The position numbers and the translations under genes are program-made. From NCBI GenBank assembly GCA_015232645.1, contig JADFZF010000012.1:1-34579 (forward strand): DNA of 34,579 nt, given 5' to 3'. Below are positions 1 to 7,325 of the stretch, piece by piece. Origin of the DNA: Magnetococcales bacterium. Its GTDB lineage: Bacteria > Pseudomonadota > Magnetococcia > Magnetococcales > UBA8363. Below the pieces are notes generated by a model. That model saw only the letters and a list, made by a program, of their open reading frames with translations. It was not told the origin of the DNA and did no database searches. The first letter of the stretch is position 1, and each line of letters begins with the position of its first letter.

Positions 1-11
1 GGCGCGCGCCT

Positions 12-48
12 GCGCGATTTTTCCGCAAAAATCACGCGGAAAAATCGC
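12..48. repeat. Overlapping, mutually exclusive hairpins
   Basis: Bases 14-26 (GCGATTTTTCCGC) are a perfect 13-base inverted repeat of 36-48, with a 9-base loop. A second, shorter fold pairs the CGCGATTTTT part with the AAAAATCACGCG that lies in and next to that loop, so the two stems cannot form together. It resembles either a palindromic intergenic repeat or an attenuator-like switch. No leader peptide or gene follows immediately, so a repeat is more likely. Confidence 0.5.
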
Positions 49-78
49 TTCGGGTAAAGGGGCGCGTGAGAAGCAAAA

Positions 79-126
79 TCAAAATCAAAACCCTGGGGGC
101 AATCCCCCAGACCCCCTTTTTTTTTT
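79..126 (+). repeat. GC-hairpin/T-tract interspersed repeat, left copy
   Basis: CTGGGGG (93-99), a CAAT loop and CCCCCAG (104-110) form a perfect 7-bp hairpin. It is followed by ACCCCC and a run of ten T (117-126), the layout of a rho-independent terminator reading rightwards. A near-identical copy in inverted orientation closes the window at 34542-34579. A looser relative, GGGGTTCTGGG...CCCCAGCCCC, lies at 24273-24300. This is probably a dispersed intergenic repeat that also acts as a terminator for a gene left of the window. Confidence 0.7.
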
Positions 127-550
127 AATATTCCCGAACCGGTGGGATCTGAATATGGACGTAACTGGCGGTGCCGATATTACGACGTCACCATGGCAAA
201 CGTCAATTGTCGCCATGACGAGACACAATGACAAATGATGTGTTTCACAGCATCTCCCCGGGCAAGAGGTCGAATGAGCCTTCCAAATTCATCTGCCTCT
301 TTGCAGGCATCAAATTGAAAAAGTTTGCAACCAAACCTAACATTGTTGACAAATACCATACCCTTGGCCTGCTTTCGGTTACCTCGTCATCGTTTGCAAC
401 AATCCCCAAACAGATTGTGACCATATTTTTCTGTATTTTTCTTTGGTTGGCGGCATAATCAGTCCAAAGAGATCACCCCGACCCGAACTATCGCGGATTG
501 GGGTAAGGTCCAGCCATGATAACGGCAACCGTCCTTCAGGAGAGAGAGAC

Positions 551-1432
551 ATGACCACCGCCCACTTCACCCTCAGCCATATTCTTCAAGCGCCTTCCGA
601 TACCTGGGATGGCCCGGAATACAACGATTCCGCCAAAGGATCATCCCGAGTAAGGATCGTATGGATGGTGGTGTTGACCGCCATTGTGGCGACAACGACG
701 TATGTGTATGTCAACCACCGCCACATGCAAACGATGAAGGGAGTTGTTCACTCTCGGAGTGTTCTCCAGGAAAAGTTGAATGAAGCCACCCGGACCGCCG
801 ATACCCTGAGAGAGCAACTGGCCCTGACCACCCTGTCTTTGGAAGAATGGCGTAACAAGGTGAGCGGTTCCACCAAGGTGATCGAAAATCTGACCGTCTC
901 GCGACAAGCTTTATCGGATCAGTATGAGCAGGCGAAACGGCAGTGGCAGCAAGATCGGAAAACATTGGAAAATCAATTGGGGACAGTGCGTCAGAACGGT
1001 CACCGACCGTCCGCGGTCCAAGTCGTCGTAACTGCAGAGCCATCCGTTGCCACCCCTGGGGCCCTTGCCACCGATCAAATATTACTGGCTCAGGCCAAGG
1101 GGTTGCAAAATCGGCTACAATCAGGCTGTGTTCAGGGGGATTGTGTCAACGGACAGGGAGCTTGGCATTTTGATAATGGCGATATTTACGTGGGGACGTG
1201 GATCAATGGTCTCAAGGATGGCCAGGGACTGTACCGGTATGCCAGCGGCGCCTGGTATTTTGGCAGCTGGTCTCAGGACCTCAAACACGGGCACGGAGTG
1301 TATCATTTTGCCAATGGCTGGCTTTATGAAGGGGGTTGGTTCAAAGGCAAACGTAACGGACTGGGGGTCGAAACCTCCCCCATGGGCCAAGCTAAAAAAG
1401 GACAGTGGGTAGACGATGGGCAGGTTTCATGA
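551..1432 (+). CDS. Membrane-anchored MORN-repeat protein
   Basis: The protein has about 293 residues. I start at ATG 551 rather than the track's 443 because AGGAGAGAGAGAC sits directly upstream as a ribosome site. A single transmembrane segment lies near residues 35-53. It is followed by a charged, heptad-like coiled-coil region (about 60-140, rich in E, Q, L) and a Pro/Val/Thr linker. The C-terminal third carries about three MORN repeats with the G-x-Y-x-G-x-W pattern (for example GDIYVGTWINGLKDGQG and WLYEGGWFKGKRNGLG). MORN repeats fold as beta-hairpin arrays that bind lipids or proteins. The topology implies a short cytoplasmic N-terminus with the MORN array most likely outside the membrane. 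No enzymatic motif is visible. It is convergent with zapE and seems monocistronic. The specific role is unknown. Confidence 0.85.
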   Translation: MTTAHFTLSHILQAPSDTWDGPEYNDSAKGSSRVRIVWMVVLTAIVATTTYVYVNHRHMQTMKGVVHSRSVLQEKLNEATRTADTLREQLALTTLSLEEWRNKVSGSTKVIENLTVSRQALSDQYEQAKRQWQQDRKTLENQLGTVRQNGHRPSAVQVVVTAEPSVATPGALATDQILLAQAKGLQNRLQSGCVQGDCVNGQGAWHFDNGDIYVGTWINGLKDGQGLYRYASGAWYFGSWSQDLKHGHGVYHFANGWLYEGGWFKGKRNGLGVETSPMGQAKKGQWVDDGQVS

Positions 1433-1477
1433 TTAGCGGGGTGGATGAACTCGACTGGTGAACAACACCCCCGGTGA

Positions 1478-2551
1478 TTAAAATGTCGCGTTCAGTCGCA
1501 TCAATTCATGGCAACGGCTCACGGCGCGGCGAAACTCGAATGCCACCGGACCTTCTGGACACAACTGGTCAAATTCAAACTCGCTGTAGAGCCGTAGAGG
1601 GATACGAGATTCGTACAGGAGATCGACCAGGATGACGAATCTGGAGGCGGCATCGGCGATGTTATAGCGCAGGTCGGGGATCCCGGAAATCATGACCGTG
1701 GTAGCCATTCGCGCCAGATCCATATAGTCGGCGGCCCCCAGGTTACGGACGCACAGCTCAGGGAAGTCCAACCAGTACAGCCCTCCCTTTTGACCGCGCA
1801 CGGCGACGTCATGGCGTCCCAATTTGATTTTTGTGGCGTTCGGGGTGGTGTCGGTCAGGAGAAGAAACTCATCCGCGGCCGAACCTCCCTTAAGCGATGC
1901 CAGTGGGCCACCCTGACGGCGCCAATCCGCCCCGCTGGAAAGATCCAACGGTTCTACACGACTCTTGATGACTTTCAGTAATGGAAGAAAGCTGGCGCGG
2001 TTGTACCCTCCTTTGAACAGGTTGTCGATGTCCCAGTTGGAGGTGGCGCACAGCGTCACCCCACATTGAAACAAAGCATCCAGCAACCGTCCCAACAGCA
2101 TGCCATCAGCGATGTGGTCGATAAAAAATTCATCAAAACACAATAACCGCGACTCTCTGGCGATGTTGCTGGCAATATAAAGCATGATATCCACATTGAC
2201 TTCGGGCTTGGCCTTGTGCAATCGGTGATGCAATTCGTCCAGAAAGGGGTGGAAGTGGACGCGCCGTTTTTCTGGAAACGGCACGGAGTCGAAAACCAAC
2301 TGCATCAACATCGACTTGCCGCGGCCCACGGGTCCATGCATATACAACCCTTTGGGTTCCGACGCCCCATCTTCATAGCGCCATACCAATACCCCCTTGT
2401 AGGCGGTCAGGACGCATCGGCGACCGAGGGCAGTCACCAGATCATCGAGAATCGGCAAAGCGGCGGCTTGATCCTGGTCCGAAGCCAGAGAACCTTGCGC
2501 CAGCTTATCGCGATAGCACTGGCTGGGGAGAGGATGCGATGGTTGCGACAT
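1478..2551 (-). CDS. zapE: AFG1/ZapE-family ATPase, cell-division protein ZapE
   Basis: This 357-residue protein matches the length and motifs of the AFG1-like ATPase family; in E. coli ZapE associates with the Z-ring and influences FtsZ polymers. The Walker A loop GPVGRGKS is at residues 73-80 after the typical LYMHG lead-in. A Walker B/family signature LCFDEFFIDHIADG follows at about 137-150, and then the sensor-like CATSNWDIDNLFKGG segment where families usually read TSN-x-P-x-x-LY-x-x-G. There is no signal peptide or membrane segment, consistent with a cytoplasmic ATPase. It starts with ATG at 2551 and is convergent with the MORN gene. It is transcribed away from the LuxR-type gene, with 249 bases between them. 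This is likely a conserved housekeeping gene bordering the signalling island. Confidence 0.93.
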   Translation of the reverse strand: MSQPSHPLPSQCYRDKLAQGSLASDQDQAAALPILDDLVTALGRRCVLTAYKGVLVWRYEDGASEPKGLYMHGPVGRGKSMLMQLVFDSVPFPEKRRVHFHPFLDELHHRLHKAKPEVNVDIMLYIASNIARESRLLCFDEFFIDHIADGMLLGRLLDALFQCGVTLCATSNWDIDNLFKGGYNRASFLPLLKVIKSRVEPLDLSSGADWRRQGGPLASLKGGSAADEFLLLTDTTPNATKIKLGRHDVAVRGQKGGLYWLDFPELCVRNLGAADYMDLARMATTVMISGIPDLRYNIADAASRFVILVDLLYESRIPLRLYSEFEFDQLCPEGPVAFEFRRAVSRCHELMRLNATF

Positions 2552-2626
2552 GATGGAGCTTCCTCGTATCGGGTTGTATTAGGTTGACGGATCGGCAAGG
2601 CGATGATTTCACGGCCAGGAATCATC

Positions 2627-2701
2627 ATGAAGGCAAAGTCGATTCTGGAACCGATGCATTTTATGGATTGCGGCTTCGGCGGATGCTCGATTCTGCCATG
2701 A
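2627..2701 (+). CDS. Possible 24-residue peptide ORF, low confidence
   Basis: In the gap between zapE and the LuxR-type gene, the plus strand holds ATG 2627 to TGA 2701, coding for MKAKSILEPMHFMDCGFGGCSILP. An AGGA stands six bases before the ATG, and a rho-independent terminator on the same strand lies 58 bases after the stop. The two cysteines flank a glycine-rich core (CGFGGC). No maturation enzyme is nearby. It is too short for composition to prove coding, and the terminator could equally end a small RNA. The ORF track omitted it because of its length. I recognise no family. Confidence 0.2.
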   Translation: MKAKSILEPMHFMDCGFGGCSILP

Positions 2702-2759
2702 GTATTGCAGAAAATCGTCGCTTGAGGTAAGGAAAAACCTGATGGTTGGATCGTTCTGG

Positions 2760-2786
2760 CCCAGGGCGCGGCCTGGGGCTTTTTTT
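2760..2786 (+). terminator. Rho-independent terminator reading rightwards
   Basis: CCCAGG (2760-2765), loop GCGCGG and CCTGGG (2772-2777) form a 6-bp GC stem followed by GC and seven T. The T-tract exists only on the plus strand, yet the flanking annotated genes are both on the minus strand. This implies a short plus-strand transcript (see the 24-codon ORF). Alternatively, the hairpin may simply protect the 3' end of the LuxR-type mRNA, in which case it would lack a U-tract in that direction. Confidence 0.55.
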
Positions 2787-2800
2787 CAGGTCTTGAATGG

Positions 2801-4039
2801 TCAACGATCAATCTGAAATCGGGTTCCGAGTTCCGGGATGACCGGCCCAGGCCATTGATTTTCGGATCCTGTCGCCTTCCGGATCCACAGCGGCGAAGAT
2901 AAAATCAAACGCACCAGGTCGCTTTGCCGTTGGGTATTGGTTTTGTCAAATATGGCCTTAAGATGGGTACGGGCGGTGTTTTCGGTCATCCCCAACCGTT
3001 CGGCCCCCTCGCTGAGAGAATTTCCGAGTGTCAATTGTCCCGCCAAGTCCGCTTCTCGGCGTGTCAGTCCGAACATGCCCTGCAACAATTCGGGTGGAAC
3101 TTCCTGTGGAACCAGCGGGTCGGTGACATAAATCACCGCCAAGGGGTGCTGTTCCGATTCTCTTCCGAGGGACGGATTTTTATGGCTGGCCAGTGAGGAG
3201 ATCATGACCAATAAAGGTTCTTCGACCTGGCGACGGCGGACCGACAGGCTTTTGGATACGATTGGTTTCGGGGAAGTCTGGCAGGTAGGGTTGATCACCT
3301 TCCAGATATGCTGTTGCATTAGACTATTTTCCTTTGAATCTTGTATAAGCAGATGCCCACCCTGGGAAATCAACCCATCGCGCATGTTGATCAGGTGGGT
3401 TGCGGAATCATTGGCGAACAGGATCTGTCCGCTATCATTGACAATAAAAATGCCCATGGCTGTTTCATCCAAGGCACTCATGGCCACGCGTTGATTGAGA
3501 TCCGATGTCACTAAACGTTTATGCAGAGAAAGAGCACGCTGAAAATGGGGGGCTATTTTTCCCATTGCATCAATGGCTTCCTGATTGAAGGGCAGACCAT
3601 TGGGAGTACGGAATACTCCAATCCCCATCATTGTTTTATTGTTATTGTCTCGTAAGGTGATGATCAGAGCATATTTCGTTTTGGAATGACGTAATATTTC
3701 TTGGCACACGTTGGAGTCATGTGACAACGCCTCGCCAGTCAGGCCCATGCGGCAAGTTGCGGGCTTTCCCGTAGAGGAGTTGCACACCACCACTCGAGGA
3801 TTTTCGGCGATCATGCTATGAAATTTCTTCTCCAACTCTTGGTCAAATTTCATTCTGTCACCGGCACCATGCTGCAAAGAGATATTGAATAAGGGGTTAT
3901 CCTGGTCAAAATGAGCCATGAGAGATGATTCGGCATTCAACAACGTCGCCACATCCATGAGGATCCGTTCCCATTTTCCGGAATCGGCCACGGAATCATA
4001 AATATTTTCAATGGTTGAGAAAATTCTATTTTTGAACAA
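2801..4039 (-). CDS. PAS domain LuxR-type transcriptional regulator
   Basis: The protein has 412 residues with a C-terminal LuxR-family helix-turn-helix at about 322-390: FGLTRREADLAGQL, then the recognition region LGMTENTARTHLKAIFDKT. The middle (about 190-245) reads like a PAS fold (DETAMGIFIVNDSGQILFAN). The N-terminal 180 residues are a sensor region I cannot assign. No phosphorylatable receiver is present, so control is probably by ligand or PAS input. The start is TTG at 4039, chosen because GGGAAG stands five bases upstream on the minus strand; the next ATG would remove the first 28 residues. It is divergent from the kinase gene at 4307, sharing a 267-base intergenic region, so it may regulate that gene or itself, which is inference. 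Confidence 0.85.
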   Translation of the reverse strand: MFKNRIFSTIENIYDSVADSGKWERILMDVATLLNAESSLMAHFDQDNPLFNISLQHGAGDRMKFDQELEKKFHSMIAENPRVVVCNSSTGKPATCRMGLTGEALSHDSNVCQEILRHSKTKYALIITLRDNNNKTMMGIGVFRTPNGLPFNQEAIDAMGKIAPHFQRALSLHKRLVTSDLNQRVAMSALDETAMGIFIVNDSGQILFANDSATHLINMRDGLISQGGHLLIQDSKENSLMQQHIWKVINPTCQTSPKPIVSKSLSVRRRQVEEPLLVMISSLASHKNPSLGRESEQHPLAVIYVTDPLVPQEVPPELLQGMFGLTRREADLAGQLTLGNSLSEGAERLGMTENTARTHLKAIFDKTNTQRQSDLVRLILSSPLWIRKATGSENQWPGPVIPELGTRFQIDR

Positions 4040-4278
4040 GGTGTCTTCCCAATATAAACAACCGTTAATAGTAGCTATTTTCTATCAATATAGTGTAAAT
4101 CCGGTCGAGGTTCAAGGTTCATATCCAAAGTATTTCGTCACATTGGGGTGGAAGGTGGCTGAAGAGACATGATTGACTTGGGTTAAATTTTTTTTTGTTT
4201 TCTACCCTATTTGGGTGATTACCTGCTGGCACGAGTAGTGGCAGAATAATGCCGAGACCTCTAGTAGATATAAGTTAT

Positions 4279-4284
4279 TATAAT
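4279..4284 (+). promoter_or_regulatory. Candidate -10 element for the sensor kinase
   Basis: A perfect TATAAT lies 22 bases before the GTG start at 4307, in an AT-rich tract that stands out from the surrounding DNA. At 17-base spacing the -35 position reads GACCTC, a poor match, so an activator might be needed. The divergent LuxR-type regulator is a natural candidate, but no operator dyad is obvious. Start-site mapping would decide. Confidence 0.3.
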
Positions 4285-4306
4285 ATTATTTTTAGGGTTT
4301 TCCGGT

Positions 4307-4873
4307 GTGATTCAATCTATTGCAGCGTATCTTTCAAAGAAAAACTGGGCGTGGTCCATAAGAAGACGCGTTGTGGTTACCATTGCAACGTTTTTTTTTG
4401 TTACCAGTCTATCAATGGTGATTTTTGCGTATAATAATAGATGGATGGAACTGGAAAGCGATGTCCGCGAGGATGTCAATGAAACACTTCAAGACTTTCA
4501 TTACATGCTTCAGGTCGAATCCGTCGGGCTTGATAAACTGCATTCTGGTCTCGTTCAGAATGTAGAAATTATCCAATATTTTGCTGAGCGTCATTTAGAA
4601 AAATTACAGAATTCGGTCGCACCGGTATTCGCACAGATGAAATCGGATTTTTCCGTTACTCATCTGTATTTTATTGAACCAGACGGCCGGGTTTTTCTAA
4701 GGGCACATAAGAATGAACGTGGGGATATCATCCACAGGAATACGTTTCTACGCGCTTCGTTGGCCAGAAAGAAATCCAGCGGTATAGAAATGGGAAGGAA
4801 TTTTTTTTCCTTGAGGAATATCCATCCGGTGGATTGGAAGGGGGAGTTCACAGGTTTTATCGAGCTGGGATAA
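4307..4873 (+). pseudogene. 5' part of Cache sensor histidine kinase, ends at in-frame TAA
   Basis: This 188-residue ORF starts at GTG 4307 with AGGG upstream. It has a transmembrane helix at about residues 22-43 (VVVTIATFFFVTSLSMVIFA) and the first half of a periplasmic Cache/dCache sensor (FSVTHLYFIEPDGRVFLRAH, then NIHPVDWKGEFTGFIELG). The TAA at 4871-4873 stops it exactly where the Cache fold should continue. The following codons in the same frame read ELDSIFFDLKKLSGADVTLL, the expected continuation of the GYIELGEEIDHI-type segment in this family. One base change (GAA, CAA or AAA to TAA) would account for it. It is therefore the front of one gene with 4934-7306, broken by a nonsense change or a sequencing error. 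Confidence 0.85.
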
Positions 4874-4933
4874 GAACTCGATTCCATTTTTTTCGATCTG
4901 AAAAAACTGAGCGGTGCTGATGTCACGCTATTG

Positions 4934-7306
4934 ATGTCGATGGACTACGCCCGGATCAAGAATGTCCATATCAAACCCATCACTCTGTTTGGAGTGAACA
5001 TCTTAGAGTCGACGTATCAACAGAAGGCGGTCCAGCTGATCCAATCACTGGGGGCGGTTCCCATTGAAACCGGGTTGAGGGAGACAGTGGTACAAATTGT
5101 TTCCGATGATGATGAATATTTTGCAGTGGGATTGACTCCCTTCAAGGATATGGTTGGGGAAACGGCCGGAGTTCTCATGTTTCACTGGAGGATAAGTGAT
5201 AAAATAGAAATAATGCACTATCACGTTGCGCTCAACGTTATAATATTCTCATTTTTTTTGTTTTCAGCTATGGCATTACTGTATTTGTCGGTCAGGAAGA
5301 GCCTGATTCTGTTTGGTAATTTAAGTCGCGGTATTGTCGAAGTCAGCGAAAGTTGGGATCTGAGCAAACGCCTGGAGGTTCAGGATCGAGATGAGGTTGG
5401 CCTGTTGGTGGAAGGGTTCAACCGTTTTCTGGAAAAATTGGACCAGATGACGCAACAATTACGCTCCATGAACCAGAGCCTGGAACAGAAGGTCACGGAA
5501 CGAACCCTGGAATTGCAAAATAAGGTACAAACGATTGAAATGACAACGCGAACAATGGCGGCGTTGGCACAGCATCATCAGTTGATCTTGAATTCGGTGG
5601 GAGAGGGCATCTACGGCATCGACGTTTCGGAAACGACGACATTCATCAACCGGGCCGGAGCCGCCATGCTCGGCTGGGAGGCCTCGGAACTCATTGGTAA
5701 ACATCTCCATAACATCATACATCACACTCGGGTTGATGGAGGCCCCTATTTACCCGCCGACTGTCTCATCTGTCGGACCATTCGTGATGGCGAATCGCGA
5801 ATTCGAAGTGACGAAATATTTTGGCGTCGGGATGGTTCATCATTTAATGTCGAATATATGGTCGCCCCCATCAAGGAATATGATGGCAAAATATTGGGAT
5901 CGGTCGTTGTGTTTCGTGACATTACCGAACGGCTGCAAGCACAACAGGCCGGTCAACAACTTAATTCTTTGCAACGGGTATTGAATGCCATCTACCGATT
6001 ATCGTTTCATTCGGTCACCATGCAGGAGAAGTTGGAGAGTGCCCTGCGAGAGATTATGAGAATTCCATGTTTTTTCAATCAATCTCAGGGCGGCATCCTG
6101 CTGTTGGACGCGGATGAGGAAACATTATGCCTGACGGCGCATCAGGGGCTGCATCCCTCTCTCCTGGGGTTATGTTCACGGGTCAAGTCGGGTCAATGTC
6201 TGTGTGGCAGAGTAGCGCAAACTGGCAAATTCATGCATGTGGCGGAAATCGATGATCGACATGATCACCGATTTGAGGGAATGCATCCCCATGGACATTA
6301 CATCCTGCCGTTGATTTCCAGGAAACGGATGCTGGGGGTTTTGGTCCTTTATTTGGATCATGGCCATCTTTATCAACCGGAGGAAGAAGAATTTTTGACC
6401 ACCATAGGCAACGCCCTGACGAGTTTGATTGAGCGTCATCTGGAGGATGAAGCGCTGCACTCTTTGAATATCAGTCTGGAGGCCCTGGTGCGGGAACGGA
6501 CGGCCGAATTGCACAACCATATCGCCTCCTTGAAAGCTTATCAGGAACAGTTTGTTCGTTCGGAACGGATGGAGGCCCTTGGGGGAATGGTGGCTGGAAT
6601 TGCTCACGAGATCAATACCCCGGTCGGAATAGGTTATACTGCTTCGATGTATTTGCGAGATCAAACGATGCAGTTCATGAGATCGTTTGAGAGTGACAAT
6701 CTGACTTATGAAATCGTTCGGGAGTATGTATCCTCGGCGGACGAGGCGACTCAATTGATTGCTGCCAATCTGAGCCGGGCCGATGAACTGATCAAAAGTT
6801 TCAAGATGGTCGCCGTGGATCACGGCAGCGAGCTGGCTCGGTCGATCCAGTTGAAGCAGTATATCCAGGAAATCATTCTCAGTCTGCGTCCCAAACTTAA
6901 AATCACGGAACATCGGATCGATGTCACCTGCCCCGATGACCTCACCATCATGACATTTCCTGGAACGTTGGCCATCATCCTGGTGAATCTGATCATGAAT
7001 TCCCTGACGCATGGTTTTGAGAATATCAGAGCCGGCCACATCCAGATTCGGGTGACCAGCAGCGATGATGAGGTACAAATGGTCTACCTGGATAATGGCT
7101 GTGGTATGGAGAAGGAAACAGTCAAACGAATTTTTGAGCCATTCTATACCACCAAACGGGGGCAGGGTGGCAGCGGACTGGGGATGCACGTTGTCTATAA
7201 CCAAGTGACGCAAAAACTTGGCGGTAGCATTGTTTGCCAAAGCGACTTTGGGAATGGGGCGACGTTTATTCTAACCTTCAAGAAAAATATTGATATGATT
7301 CATTAG
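4934..7306 (+). CDS. HAMP-PAS-GAF sensor histidine kinase, 3' part of split gene
   Basis: This piece is in the same frame as 4307-4873. The track ORF begins at TTG 4931; ATGs at 4934 and 4940 have no ribosome site, so independent expression is doubtful. In order it has: the end of the Cache domain; transmembrane helix 2 (about 96-119 of the track ORF); HAMP (about 120-175); a coiled coil; PAS (about 215-335, LILNSVGEGIYGIDV); GAF (about 345-510); a second coiled coil; then the kinase. The H-box is MVAGIAHEINTP with His near 559. The ATPase domain has an N-box (LIMNSLTHGF), G1 (DNGCGM), F-box (FEPFYTTK) and G2 (GSGLGMHV). All catalytic boxes look intact, so only the TAA spoils the gene. The HD-GYP response regulator starts 19 bases downstream and is its likely phosphorylation partner. 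Confidence 0.88.
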   Translation: MSMDYARIKNVHIKPITLFGVNILESTYQQKAVQLIQSLGAVPIETGLRETVVQIVSDDDEYFAVGLTPFKDMVGETAGVLMFHWRISDKIEIMHYHVALNVIIFSFFLFSAMALLYLSVRKSLILFGNLSRGIVEVSESWDLSKRLEVQDRDEVGLLVEGFNRFLEKLDQMTQQLRSMNQSLEQKVTERTLELQNKVQTIEMTTRTMAALAQHHQLILNSVGEGIYGIDVSETTTFINRAGAAMLGWEASELIGKHLHNIIHHTRVDGGPYLPADCLICRTIRDGESRIRSDEIFWRRDGSSFNVEYMVAPIKEYDGKILGSVVVFRDITERLQAQQAGQQLNSLQRVLNAIYRLSFHSVTMQEKLESALREIMRIPCFFNQSQGGILLLDADEETLCLTAHQGLHPSLLGLCSRVKSGQCLCGRVAQTGKFMHVAEIDDRHDHRFEGMHPHGHYILPLISRKRMLGVLVLYLDHGHLYQPEEEEFLTTIGNALTSLIERHLEDEALHSLNISLEALVRERTAELHNHIASLKAYQEQFVRSERMEALGGMVAGIAHEINTPVGIGYTASMYLRDQTMQFMRSFESDNLTYEIVREYVSSADEATQLIAANLSRADELIKSFKMVAVDHGSELARSIQLKQYIQEIILSLRPKLKITEHRIDVTCPDDLTIMTFPGTLAIILVNLIMNSLTHGFENIRAGHIQIRVTSSDDEVQMVYLDNGCGMEKETVKRIFEPFYTTKRGQGGSGLGMHVVYNQVTQKLGGSIVCQSDFGNGATFILTFKKNIDMIH

Positions 7307-7325
7307 ATGGGATTCAGGTGGAGAG

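Larger units (their letters stand above)
1..550. other. Non-coding region upstream of the MORN gene
   Basis: This 550-base stretch has no convincing gene. It starts with overlapping hairpins (1-48), then carries a GC-hairpin plus T-tract repeat (79-126), and an imperfect inverted repeat around 184-220 built on CATGGC/GCCATG. A 76-codon ORF at 228-458 is open but has no clear ribosome site, and its only feature is a hydrophobic C-terminus; I treat it as spurious. A TTGACA hexamer lies at 346-351 without a matching -10 element at normal spacing. The promoter of the MORN gene presumably lies here but I cannot place it. Confidence 0.5.

Noticed and set aside
228-458. 76-codon ORF before the MORN gene
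   Set aside because: No ribosome site, no recognisable domain, and its end runs past the start of the track ORF for the real gene.
4226-4243. Sigma-54-like sequence CTGGCACGAGTAGTGGCA upstream of the sensor kinase
   Set aside because: The distance between GG and GC is 11 rather than the strictly required 10 bases, and the -12 element reads TGGC instead of TTGC.
6176-7240. 354-codon minus-strand ORF opposite the kinase domain
   Set aside because: Antisense to conserved kinase boxes; no recognisable protein features.
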